NCBI GenBank assembly: GCA_022385805.1
Contig: MU277714.1
Location: 151,869 to 215,868 of the forward strand
From: Pilatotrama ljubarskyi
Lineage: Eukaryota > Basidiomycota > Agaricomycetes > Polyporales > Polyporaceae
DNA: 64,000 bases
Direction: 5' to 3'
The translations under genes and the position numbers were made by a program. The notes beneath the pieces are model-generated. The model was not told the DNA's origin. It ran no database searches and saw only the letters and a list, made by a program, of their open reading frames with translations. Shown here in pieces: positions 11,058-22,233 of the stretch (its first letter is position 1; each line of letters begins with the position of its first letter).

Positions 11058-13462
11058 ATGCCTTCCCTCTCAGAAACACTGCTGCCGCAGCCACCTTCGT
11101 TCCAGAAGAAGAAGGCATATGAGATCCATAAGGTCTTGGGCGAGGGCACCTTCGGCAAGGTCATGGTACGTCGCGCGTGCACGTAAATATCTCATTTATG
11201 CCACATTCTCACGTCTGAATCTCTTCCCTCCACGCTTCTGTACCTCCGATGTGCTCGTACTGCATCTCTTGTCTGCGATCATTGCGCGCGCATCGCCAAT
11301 CGTGTCGCGTCTTGTCCTCAACCTCTGTGCGTTCAATTAGCGCGCGACATGGCACGTACCTCCAGGCCAAATACCCGTCGCCCTTCGCGGCGCTGCCGCC
11401 GCCCCGCATGAAGTCGCTGTGCCTCCGAATGCCGCGAGCAAGCCCCCCGCGCCCTCGCGGACACCCTCCAGCACAAGTACCGGAGGCTCCACTTCATCTC
11501 ACCTCTCCGCTGCCTTCTCCTCCAAATCTAAGAAGCATCACGACGAGAGCGACTTCACGGTCGAAGTCGCGCTCAAGGTCATTCCCAAGAAGAAGGTCAA
11601 GGGGAATGAGAGCAGTGTCTGGGGCGAGATGGAAGTCTTGCGCGGACTTGATCATCCTAACATTGTGAGTGCCTTCAGCGGATGGAATGTCCCCAGATGA
11701 TCCTCACCGAGCGATCGCGTTGTAGGTCAAGTTCTATGAATGGTTCGAGTCGCGAACAAAGTACTACCTCGCTTTCGAGCTTGCCCAGGGTGGAGAACTC
11801 TTTGAACGCATCACGAAACGGGGCAAGTTCACAGAATCCGATGCTGTCGCTGTCATCAAGTGTGCACACACTCCGGATCTCCGGTGTACAAGTTCTGATC
11901 GCGGATTATGCCAGATCGGTACTCTCCGGAGTCAAGTACTTACATGACCATGACATAGTCCATCGTGACCTCAAGTGAGTATGCCAATGTATATCTACAC
12001 CAAGTGGACCCTGACACGAAGTGCGTCCCAGACCAGAGAACATCCTCTATCGCACCCAAGACGAGCACTCCGATATCGTCATCGCAGACTTTGGCATGTA
12101 CGTCTCCACGCGTCTCCCTCGCCTCTGTCGCAGTCGCTCAACCGCACCGCTATAGTGCCAAGCACCTACATACCGCAGACGAGCAGCTATTCTCCCTCGC
12201 AGGCAGCTTCGGCTATGTCGCCCCCGAGGTGCTCGGCAAGAAAGGCCACGGCAAGGCCGTCGATATCTGGTCCATAGGGTGCGTCTTTCCTTCTCAGTCC
12301 ATGCTTCCCTTCCTCCTGTCAGAGACTAATCGACCGGGGCGGCTGCGCAGAATCATCACCTACGTCATGCTCTGCGGCTACTCCCCGTTCCGCTCGGACG
12401 ATGTCAAGGAGCTGATCCGGGAGACAACGGAGGCGAAGATCGAGTTCCACGAGCGGTACTGGAGCAACGTCTCGCCTGAAGGTATGCAGTTCCCCGTCGC
12501 GCGTTGAACTTTCAGAAAGTGCATGCTGACACGATGCGGCGAACGCAGCGAAGGACTTTGTCAAGACCCTCCTCAATCCGGACCCGTCGAAACGGCCGAC
12601 AGCGGAAGAAGCGCTCAAACACAAGGTACGCATCAGCGCTTCCTCATTCCCAGCGCGATACGACAGGCTGACTGTGTCCGGTCGCATCTGTCTACAGTGG
12701 CTCACCGATCATACCCCCTCGACCGAACACGACCTCACCGGCCTGCGCGAGCATTTCGACCCCCGCGCGCGCTGGCGCGCGGCGATCGCCGGCGCACGCG
12801 CCCTCCACCGCTTCAACTCGTCCTCCTCGCGCTCCGGGACGGCCAGCTCTGGGGGCTGGCGTACCGCCTCACTCATCGACACGGACGACGAGGAAGATGA
12901 TGACGATGACGACGGCACCCGCACGCACGTTCCCCGCACACGCGACGCGTCCGGATCCTCGCCCTCCGACCCGGGCGAGAACGAGTACGTCAAGGTCACA
13001 GCGCCCGAGGAGGAGGAGGCGGCTCATCAGGAGGCCAGGGCGGAGGGCGCAAAGGACAAGGCGCACGCGTCCCCCGCGCGCTCGGAGGCGGAGAGCAAGA
13101 GCGAGGGCGTAAGCGAGGATGCACCGCTCCCGAAGGCGCGGGCGACGCCCCCGCGTCCGAGCGAGGATCACGCGCTCAAGCACGAGTCGGAGACGCACCA
13201 GCCGCTGCACGAGAAGGTGCCCCCGCCGCTGCATGCCGATGAAGGGTCTCCGGCTCCGCCTACCCAGGAGGAGGAACAGCAGCACGCAGATGCGCAGGAC
13301 GGAGAGGGGGAGCAGCGTCAGAACGGGCGGGAGACACCCGAGCTAAAGATGCCGGGTTCGTTTGACGTCCCCGAGGCGCAACAACATCACCACCATCCTC
13401 ACATGCCGCACTTCGATGGCGGGTGGATGAACCTGTTCAAGAAGATGCACATCAAGCAATAG
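11058..13462 (+). CDS. Calcium/calmodulin-dependent protein kinase, CaMK1-like
   Basis: Ser/Thr kinase expected to act in cytosolic Ca2+ signalling. Nine exons (11058-11165, 11341-11664, 11726-11859, 11915-11974, 12032-12097, 12156-12278, 12351-12481, 12549-12625, 12698-13462) sum to 1788 nt, 595 aa. Glycine loop [10 protein letters not shown], catalytic Lys in [45 protein letters not shown] and [14 protein letters not shown] are all intact, so it should be active. After the kinase domain, [19 protein letters not shown] looks like an autoinhibitory/calmodulin-binding helix. Unusual: about 70 residues rich in Ser/Pro/Ala separate the glycine loop from the catalytic Lys, against roughly a dozen in most CaMKs. 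The C-terminal 230 residues are acidic and low in complexity, ending in a His-rich run and [14 protein letters not shown]. Confidence 0.92.
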
Positions 13463-13850
13463 TATGCACGGGCTGCCTTTATGCGCGGTTATGGCGGGTG
13501 TTCTTGTACGACAACACTGATTGTATACTTCGTATGTCTCCCTTTGACATATGTGCCGTGCGTTATGTTGTGTGGTGGCATATCGGTCTGCTTGCTTGCT
13601 CTACTATACCTCCGTATGATCCACTGCGAAACCTTCTGCCCATCAGTCCCGGCTCTTGTTAGATAACCTACCCGTACACACGGCCCGCGCGAATTTGTTC
13701 CGCCTGTACTCACTGTACCATACTATGCTGTTGTCCCACTCTTATTCGCGACACCCATTCAGCCCCGCTCGATTGGTGCGCTGATGCAGTACCATCGCGA
13801 GCAGAGGACTGAGCTATCTAGCTAGGGTATGGCTCCGTCGAAGACCGACT
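13463..13850. other. Convergent intergenic region
   Basis: Lies between the stop codons of the CaMK and Clr4 genes. It is AT-richer and presumably holds the two 3' ends. No gene seen. Confidence 0.5.
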
Positions 13851-15979
13851 TCATACTCGCACCCACCCCCTGCAGCTCTCCGTGCCGCACATACAGACTC
13901 GCGCACCCTCGGGAACCACTTGTCGACCCTTCTGCTTGGAGGTGCGCGCTTCCGCGCCCGCTTTGGGATCATAGTCGATCGTGAGCTCCGTTCGCGCGGG
14001 TATATCCTCGGTAGCCACGAAGGCGAGGTACGGCTGGTTGAGCTGTGCGGAGCATGGAGCATGATATCAGGGACACGAGAATCGAATGGGTCGTTTGTAA
14101 GGGCTTGCCTCGGGTATGGTATCCCAGATCACAGGGAAGACCCGCATGTTGGGCTCGCAAGAGTGACTGCGACGATACTTGAGTGTCAGCAGACGGGCTC
14201 GAAGAGTATCACTGGAGGAAAGGCACTGACTTGACGAAGCGCGTCCAGTTGCCTTCGACGAGGACGAGAGGGTCAGGCAGAGCAAGAAGTGAAGTGAAGT
14301 GAAGTGAAGTGCGCAAACGTACCGTGCGCATATCCGTCCACGGAGAACCGATCGGTGTACTCCTCGTCCTCGTCGTCATCCGCGCCCTCATGGACGTCCA
14401 GATCAAATATGTATGACCTGCGCTCGTCCAACCGCCGATCCGCTTCTTCGCGTCGACTGTCGGGCATTGCGGTCAGGTCAAGGCCCTCTTCAAACTTCGC
14501 ATACGACTTATGGCTGCTCACATCAGCTGTCTATGCGTGCCGAGTTAGTTGTCGTTACCACAGGGAAGTTAAGGGGAATCCTAGCCCTGTGTAAATGCCG
14601 ACGACCTTGCCTTTGGGCAACGAAACGGTAGCTCTGGCGCCCCAGCCGCGTACCTCCGTCCTGAATATCTCAATGGGCACGTCGCGCGGTAGTTGCGCAA
14701 CTCTATTCGGGCAATCCTCGTCGCAAGAGCACGCCTGTGTATGAACGTCAGAGAGGAGGTACGTCCTCGCCAACCGGTGTACATACCTCATTGCACTCGA
14801 TCGCCTCGGTCCCAGGTGGGAGGTGGAAGTTGAAGAGACGCTGCCACGGCCGCCTAGGTCAGCCGAAACATTCCTTTGACCAGGATGCTTTCCTCGACCT
14901 GGTTGGTATATGCGAAGATTCTCCTCCCGTCAATGTCTGTCAAATCCGACGGATCTTGGCACTCGCAGTGCTCCGCGTCGAAGCAAGCACCGTCGCAGTC
15001 ACAGCTCACGAGGCAGTCCGAGACGTCGCTGTTGGCCGGTACGTCTTCTGCCCTGTACTTATCGTATCAGTAATGGGACATGGCGCGAAAAATCGGACCG
15101 TCCCACCGAATGTAGCTCCTTTCGACGTACTCGAAGCCACCGACCAGGTTTGGCACCTCTTCGGAATTGACGTCGTTCACGAAAGTGATGGGAGCCGCAC
15201 CGCAGAGCTTCGTCGCCCATGCTTTCTCCAGAGCTTCCCGTATCTGCAACCCGGTAAAGGGCGATGAACTCTGTCTCCTCGCTGGTCTCTGATCCTCCAC
15301 AAGCGCGGGGGTGGACGAAAGAGCCCTCCGGACCACCGCTCGTCTCGGGAGAGGTCTCACTGGCCTTGGCTGGACGGGCGACGAGCTCATAATCACCGGT
15401 GAGGGCGACCTCTCCGGTTCCTCAGGCACCTCTACCTCCGGGGAGCCTATCTGCTTCAGCGTCCCGTCAAAATCGAGCGGCTGATGCGGGTCGCCGGGGT
15501 ACACTCGCAGGAGCTCTCTGTAGCCCCGTACGAGTTCGTAGTACGTCCTGTCCTCGTGGAGCTTTTGGTGCTCTTCTATCCCGATTGCGATTTCGGGCGA
15601 CTGGAGCGCTTTCTGCATGCGCTTCGCCTCTTGTTTCTTGTTCCACCTCCGGATGAGCTTCTCTACGGTTTCGCTACCGCCGGGCTTTTCCCAAGTGGTG
15701 TTCGTGCCGTCCGGGCGTTTCCAGCCTTCGCCCCATTTCACCTGCGGGAACTAAGCGTCTTGTAGGTCAACGTCAAGTACCAGACGGACCTCATATCTGA
15801 ATGACCCGATTGTGAGCACGATTTCAGTGTCTTTGACCGCGATAAACGACTAGCTACCTTTCTACGCCGAAGATGTCGATGCTTTGTCCGACGACGCCGG
15901 TGACGACCCATTCCTGGTCCGGCTCCCCTTCGTATTCCTCTACAGGACTCGGTGAGGGCACGAACTCCCTTCTCTCCAT
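13851..15979 (-). CDS. Histone H3 lysine-9 methyltransferase, Clr4/SUV39 type (chromodomain + SET)
   Basis: Writes H3K9 methylation in heterochromatin using S-adenosylmethionine; the chromodomain reads the same mark. Ten exons: 15858-15979, 15781-15796, 15107-15741, 14899-15052, 14787-14840, 14562-14734, 14323-14513, 14231-14252, 14109-14166, 13851-14042 (1617 nt, 538 aa). Chromodomain near the N-terminus: [20 protein letters not shown] then [20 protein letters not shown], with aromatic residues at the cage positions. Pre-SET cysteines: [78 protein letters not shown] and ELTIDYDP. Post-[14 protein letters not shown]. All catalytic and zinc motifs are present, so it should be active. The exon 6/7 junction (14562/14513) is the least certain. 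The intron after 14109 appears to be GC-AG, and the second intron is only 39 nt. Confidence 0.95.
14286..14310 (+). repeat. (GAAGT)5 tandem repeat inside a Clr4 intron
   Basis: Five perfect copies of GAAGT on the plus strand lie within the intron between exons 14323-14513 and 14231-14252 of the methyltransferase gene. It is a short microsatellite with no sign of function. Confidence 0.9.
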
Positions 15980-16803
15980 ATCTTGCGAACGTAGATGAGT
16001 GAAGAGCGGCGCGTCCTCACAGCTGCAGCACGTCGACGCGCCCCACGTGCAACGCGCGTCTCTGGAGTTTGACGCGTCGACGCGACGCGCAACACGTCCC
16101 ACCCGCTCGCGACATGTGTCGCTCGACCTCGGCACCTCACACGTAGCGAAAGTTGTCCTGAACCTAATCAAACGACTCGTAGATTGCAGAATAAGTACAG
16201 GATGACAAACAAATAGTGCTCTCGATATACTATAAGACAAATTACGGGGCCTAGAAATGGGGGGTGAGCGGTTGCAAAGGTACGCTGTACACGTGTGAAG
16301 GAAGTACGCAGTACAAATGGGGGTGGGCAGGTGCGGAGCAGTGCAATCAGCAACGATGTAGTAAAAAGTTCGAGTAGATGATACCAGGAGGAAAAGCGGG
16401 AATCGGATTCGGGGGAAGAGGTGGCGGGACTGGTCTGCGGAGGTTAAGCGGAGGAAGAGGGGGAGGAGACGGAAAGCGAGAAGAGCGAGATATATATGAC
16501 GAAACACCTGTTGATGCGGATGTTGCAAAATACAATTGCGCGATGGATGGTAATATAGTTGAGAGTGCCCGTATGCATGGCGCCCGACGGGCGGATGAGA
16601 CGGAAGGAGAGACCGGGAGAGGATACTGAACAGGGTTCATAGCGAGCCAGCATAGGTATAATCCCGCACGCGACGGGATGGCGCGCGGGAGCAATTACGA
16701 GGGCGAGACCAAAGGAATGACGAAGGCATGCATGTTGTTCTTCTTTTCGTTATTTCAACGACGCAGAGACCTCGAGACGCGCAGACCAGGAGGAGGATTC
16801 AGT
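15980..16803. promoter_or_regulatory. Intergenic region: Clr4 promoter side and Pumilio 3' side
   Basis: Tandem minus-strand genes flank it. The part next to 15980 should contain the Clr4 promoter and the part next to 16803 the Pumilio 3' untranslated region. A purine-rich stretch at about 16390-16490 stands out, but no named element is seen. Minus-strand open frames here have no homology. Confidence 0.4.
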
Positions 16804-19800
16804 TTACATGCCGTAGGCGAACGACCGCTGGTAGGGGTCCGCGACACCGACAGGGAACGAGTTGACGCTGCCGTAGGACGACACCCCTGAGAACGCGCCA
16901 GCGTGTGTGTGGGGCGGCGTCAGACCAGGGCTGTGGTTGTTCGAGCTCTGCATCACATAGCTGTCGATGTTGTGCGCCTGGAGGCCGCCGTGCAGGGGCG
17001 CGTGCATGGCCGGGCTACCCTGGAGTGCATACAGGCCGTTCTGCGCCGTGTACGCGTCGGCAAGCGCGCCGGGTTGGAGATGGGACATGTGGCGGCCGCC
17101 TCCGTGTCCGGTGTGGCCCATGCCCATGCCCTGATTGCCGAGCGCCATGTTGACGAGCGCCTGCTGGTTGTGATGGTAGCCGCCGCCGCCGCCATACGTG
17201 TCGTTATGCTCGCGCTGGAGCTTGTTCTGGATCCTCTTGCCATACGGGGTGTTGCGGATGAGCGGCAGAACAGGGCGGATGCCCTCCACGAGAAGCGCAC
17301 GCTGCGCAGGTTCCGCATAATCCAATGCCGTCTGCAAGCGAGACAGATGAGCGGCCCGACGCTGACTAACCGCACAAGACGCTGAGACCCACCTGGACAC
17401 AGTAATTGCCATAGGAATCTCTCAAGAGCTTTTCGAGGCGCGTGCGGTTCAGAAGCTCGCCGATCAACATCTTCCGAGTGTTGTGCTCCGCAACCCGGAT
17501 GCACTGTACGCCATCGTTAGACAAACCAGCGACTGCAAAAGCGGAGGAAGCAAGATGCGCAGCCCACCTTCTCGATCACGTTGGAGCTGAACTTCTGCAC
17601 CGAAAGCGCGCACACGTTCCCAGTGAACTGCCGGATAACCGCATCGCTGAACCGGTTGTCGTTCAGGTCCAAAATGTACTGAACGACCTGTAGAATGTCC
17701 GTATCAGCATCAGAAAGATCTGCGAACAGTTTTGAATGCCGCCCGAGCTTACATAGTTGCCGTAAGGATCCTGCACGAGGGTGAGCGCGTTGTAAGTGAT
17801 CTCGTTGACGAGCTGGATCCGCTGATGCTCCGAGGCATGGTCGATGCAGCGCTGGAGGACGCAGCAGCCGTGGCGATGAGTGGCGACTTCGACGCAGTTC
17901 GCGGCGACGGCGTTGTAGATGAACTGCACGGTTGCAATCTATCAGTCTTCCTGTCATCTGCAGCCCGACGCGATCGTACACACCTGATTGTCCTCGGGCG
18001 CGAGCTTGTTTAAGCATTTCTGGATGACGTGGTTGCCGTTGAGGTCCTTGATGAGCACGACGACGTGCAGGCTGAGCGCGAGGATGATGGAGTGAATCTG
18101 GCCATTGCATCTGAGGTCAGTCTACCAGGCCCCCTGTAAGCGGAATGAAAGAACATATGGTGCGACACTCGCCTGTCTACGCGTCGAGAGGAAGTCAATC
18201 ATCTTCTGCACGGCGCGTGTGCCGTGCATGTTCAGCGAGATGTTGACAAGATCCTGCGCGACGGACTCGCAGATCACGTTCCGCTGCTCGTCCGTCGAGT
18301 ACTCAAGGAGCTTCTGACAGAGGTAGTTCCCGAAGGGATCTATAGCGATGGGTAAGCTACAGTCCCGCGCGGTAGAGCCCCGGCTACGTACCCGTCATGA
18401 GGTCCGCGAAGTGACTGAACGTCTCGCGGAAGATCATGTCGCGGTGCTCAGGGACACCCTCCTCGAGCTTCTTCTGCAGATACCTGCAGCCGTGCTGGTC
18501 CTTGCACAGCTGAGGGATCTCACCCGCCAGATCCTCGAGCCGGGTGCCGGCGAAGCGGTTGACTGCATGTCACGTTCAGTACTCGAGGTGCAAACACGAG
18601 TGAGCATGGAGACGACGTACACTCACGATCGATGTCGCCGCGCTTGTGCTTGGGCCCATGCAACCCGTTCATCTTGCCATCCACGCCATTGGGGCGTCCG
18701 TTCATACTGAAGCCGTACTTCGCGCCGTTGTGATGATAGAGCGCGGTCGATCCGGTACCCCCAACACCCGCAGCAGCACGTCCATTAGCCTCAAACCCAT
18801 ACGAGTTGTAACGGTTGTTGTCCATGCCACCCGTCAGGCCGTACACGCTATCACCCGCATACTGCTGTGCAAACAAACGCGTCACGACCGGGATCTGCAG
18901 CGGCATCTGTCATAATCAAACACTCACGTCGTCGATCCCGGACTGAATCGAGTTGTAGCTCAACGGGCCGTTGTCGAACTGGGCCGAGGGCATGCGGGAG
19001 AGCGACGGGTTGAGCTCGCTGTCGTCACCGAGCTGGCGCGAGATCTGCGCGTTCAGAATGCCATTGATGTTGTGCGGGTCGCCAGAGAGAGGAGTGCCCA
19101 GGGGCGTGCCCGGAGCCTTTGCGAGCTGTCCAGCGGAGCCGGGCATACCGGGCAAAGGCGTCGCAGGGACGGAACGCGCAGATGTGATGGACGACAGCGT
19201 ATCGCCGAGGCTGAGAGGAGACCCGCGGCGGGAGCCGAGGCCCTGCGAAAGGCCAGACGAGACCTGCTGGAGAAGAGGCGTCGTAGAGCCTGATACTGTC
19301 CCGTTCGGCTTGCCAGTAGAAAACTCGCCAAGCGCGGGGGACAGGGTCATCGTAGGGTTGGTCACATTGCGGCGGTCCGAGCGGTTGATGCCGTCAGGGA
19401 GGCGCGTGTTGCCGTTGAACTGGGGCCACTCGGAAGGCTTCTGATAGGTGTCAGTGCCAGTCCGAGGAAGAGAAGAAGCACGGGGAGGCGTTTGAGAGAG
19501 AGGCGCCAAGTCCAGCGCAGCAGCAGCGGACGAGGAGGACAGCTTCAAGCGTAGGTAAGGGAAGGGTGGGACCTAGGGTGAATCCGACACGCACCTTGTT
19601 CCCGTAGCCGTTTGAAAACTTGTCCTCGTCCGACGTAGGGAGGTGGCGCATGGCATCTGCGACCGATCAGCTGGAGAGCGCCGCAGACGTCGATAGCGTG
19701 TACGCACTGTGCATCTCCTTGTCCAGCTGCTCATCCAACATCATTCCGGCGTTGTAGACGTTGCCGTAAGCCTGGCCGTCGTGGTTCGCAAATCGTCCGC

Positions 19801-20580
19801 TGTTGGAGCGGAGGATAGACTGGGGGATAGTGCCGGAAGGCGTGGTGACACGCTCGGCTCTCTCGCCAGCAAGCGAAAGGCCTTGCAGATGCCCGGCAAG
19901 CTCCTCGTCATGTTCGCTGGCAGAGGTGCGGCGACTAGCGGGCATGCTCTTCGCACCGCCCGGGCGCGCAAACGACTGATTGCCCGAGGGCAGCTCCGGC
20001 GAGTGGTTGACCGAGGGTGCGTAGGTGACAGACTTACGCTTGTCAGCATTGCCGACGGCCTTCGAGAGCATGTCTGCGTCGACGATCGACTGGGAGAGGC
20101 TGGAGTGGTAGGTGGGCGAGTGGTCATCGCTAAGGACTGCGTTGACACGCGGAGGGGTCGTAGGCGCCGAGACGGCCAGGTGCTGCTCGATGGGGATGGT
20201 GAGCAGCTCCCTGGCCTGCTGCTGTTCAAGGGCACGCATCTGATCCTCGAACATCTTGCGCTGGAGGGCGCGCTGACGCTCGTGCTCCATGCGCTTTATG
20301 GCGCGTTGCTGTTGGCGGGGCAGGGTGGGTCAGCTTACGAGAAGTTCAAACGGCCTTGGACGATGAAAAGACCCACAGCGGTCACGTCCTGGATATTACC
20401 ACCGAGTCTCGCGGCCTGGGGACGCGCAGAGAGTGAGTGAGAGGAGATACGTCAGAAACCGGCACGATCGTCACGCACCGAATCCGCGAGGTCCAGGAAG
20501 GCGGGCGGGCTCTGGATCCTCTCGTCATGGGCCTGACGAGTGTTGGTGGGGGAAGTAGAGGCGTCCAAGGTAGTACTCAT
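16804..20580 (-). CDS. Pumilio/PUF-family RNA-binding protein (Puf4-like)
   Basis: Binds UGUA-containing 3' UTR elements and represses or destabilises mRNAs in the cytoplasm. The ATG at 20580 begins MSTTLDASTSPT and is followed by short 5' exons. A long low-complexity N-terminal half follows, with a Glu/Gln/Arg coiled segment (MEHERQRALQRKMFEDQMR) and Ser/Pro-rich text. Eight PUF repeats lie between about 18660 and 17250 with RNA-contact helices in order: HGCRYLQ, NYLCQ, HGTRAVQ, NGNHVIQ, HGCCVLQ, YGNYVVQ, SSNVIE, YGNYCVQ, ending TPYGKRIQNKLQREH. The Cys-Arg of repeat 1 resembles Puf4 rather than Puf3, by recollection. The tail is rich in Gly, His, Ser and Tyr and ends at FAYGM. Introns fall between and within repeats. 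Repeat assignment is firm; the exact 5' exon borders are less so. Confidence 0.92.
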
Positions 20581-22233
20581 AGCGAAAGAGAGAGGGCGGA
20601 TACTTTTGCTCCAAGGTAGTCGACGAGAACAGATTGAGCAGCACGGTTAGAGTAGAGAACGAGAGAAGCCTAATTGCACAAGGGTAATCCTGGGGCGACC
20701 GACGCGGCCAGCGAGGCAGATGAGCGTCGGGGTGGGTGGGGAGGACGAAAATGATGGGGGGCGCACCTGCCAGCTGATTTTTAGCCCGTCTATAACGACT
20801 ATGTTGTTACAATGTATCGGAAGTACTGGAGGAGGTGGTGGTCAGGAGCAAGACGCGGCGGTGAGCTGGCTGTGAGTGCGTACGCTGGGGCGAATTTTGA
20901 TAGCAAGAGGATGTCGAGAGCGGTGCGAAGGACTATTAGCGGAGTACAGGAGCGTCCTTACTGGGGAAGAGCAGGGAACTCTAAATGCACGCTCGGCGGG
21001 GAGACCCCCGAATTTAAACCTCCGACTACCAACGCGGCCGAGCCCTCGACGCCCCTTGAAACTCTCATCAGCAGTCCTTCACCCTTTGCCGTCTCCTTTA
21101 CCTCCGCCCCGCTAAGCTCCCAGCCCACAGAATATCACAACTCCCCTTCTTCGCCCATTTCTTCCGCTTGCCGCTCCCTTGTCGCCCCAGACGCCCGGCG
21201 CGACCTCCCCGAAAAGGCGACGTCCGGTGGCGCGCCTCGCCTTCTTCACACATAACCGGCTTCTTGACTCCCCTCCTCCGGCCGTCCCTCCGGCGGACGC
21301 TAAAAGCCTTTGCCAGATTGCCCCTAGTTTCCAGACTACCTCTCTCTGGACGGTCCCTTGTGCTCAGCGACGCGTCCCATCATCATGCGGACCAACGTCT
21401 CCCAACGTCTCCCACTGTGCGGGCAGCAGGAGCGCACAACCTCCACGGATCAATCACTTACTCCTCTGTGGGCGTATGTACTATGTACTAGTTCCCGTCG
21501 CGAAAAAAATGTACGAAGCCCGCCTTTCCTCTTACCGAAGTTGCGACACGTCGGCTTCAGCAAATGCAATGTTCGCGTGCATGTGCGCCCCGCGCGCCCA
21601 CACTCCAACTTGGACCAGATCGCCGTTCCAGGCACTTCCATTGGCCCACTCGCCAGCGGCCGGACGCCAAACCTGCACGCTCGCGCCTCGTCGTAGCGCG
21701 CCTCTACGCGACGTGAAGACGGTGTGAAGAGCGCACCCGGGAAGCCTCGGAATACCGTTTCTTCCTTATCCGCGCACGTCGCATGTACGCTTGTGTATCG
21801 CGCCGCCACAGCCGGCCCGCCGCCGCGTCCTGCCTTGGGTCCTCTTCGCCGTGTGCGGACGCCCCGAGCGCACGTCGGGTGCCTCTCCCCGCTGTCATAG
21901 AGACATCCGCCAGAGGTGTCAAGGCCTGGGCTATTAGCAATGGCGTGCGCCCCGGGCTCGCTCGCACTCGTCCACGTTTCTGTCAGAAAATGCGTCGGGC
22001 TTTGGCAACGCTCCCCCAGCGCCGCGGAGGCATCTCGGAATACGCGCGATGGCGAGCGTAAAGCTTGTTCCACCTCTGCCGGAGGGCACTCCGTTTGAAC
22101 GCCGGCTAGCCTCGTCACGACAAAAGAGCGACATGGTTCATAGAGCACAACAAATGACAGCACGTCCGTACTGGACGAAGCAATGAGAGAATAGGGTATG
22201 TTACCCGGACCACCCTCCCACAGTCCAAAGACC
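20581..22233. other. 1.65-kb intergenic stretch upstream of the Pumilio gene
   Basis: Contains the Pumilio promoter (next to 20581) and the 3' end of the UVRAG gene (next to 22233). Plus-strand open frames at 20812-21255 and 21179-21727 are Ser/Pro/Arg-rich without a recognisable family. A long minus-strand frame from 21450 to 22505 runs across the UVRAG stop in another phase and looks like a GC-driven shadow. No confident gene. Confidence 0.4.
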
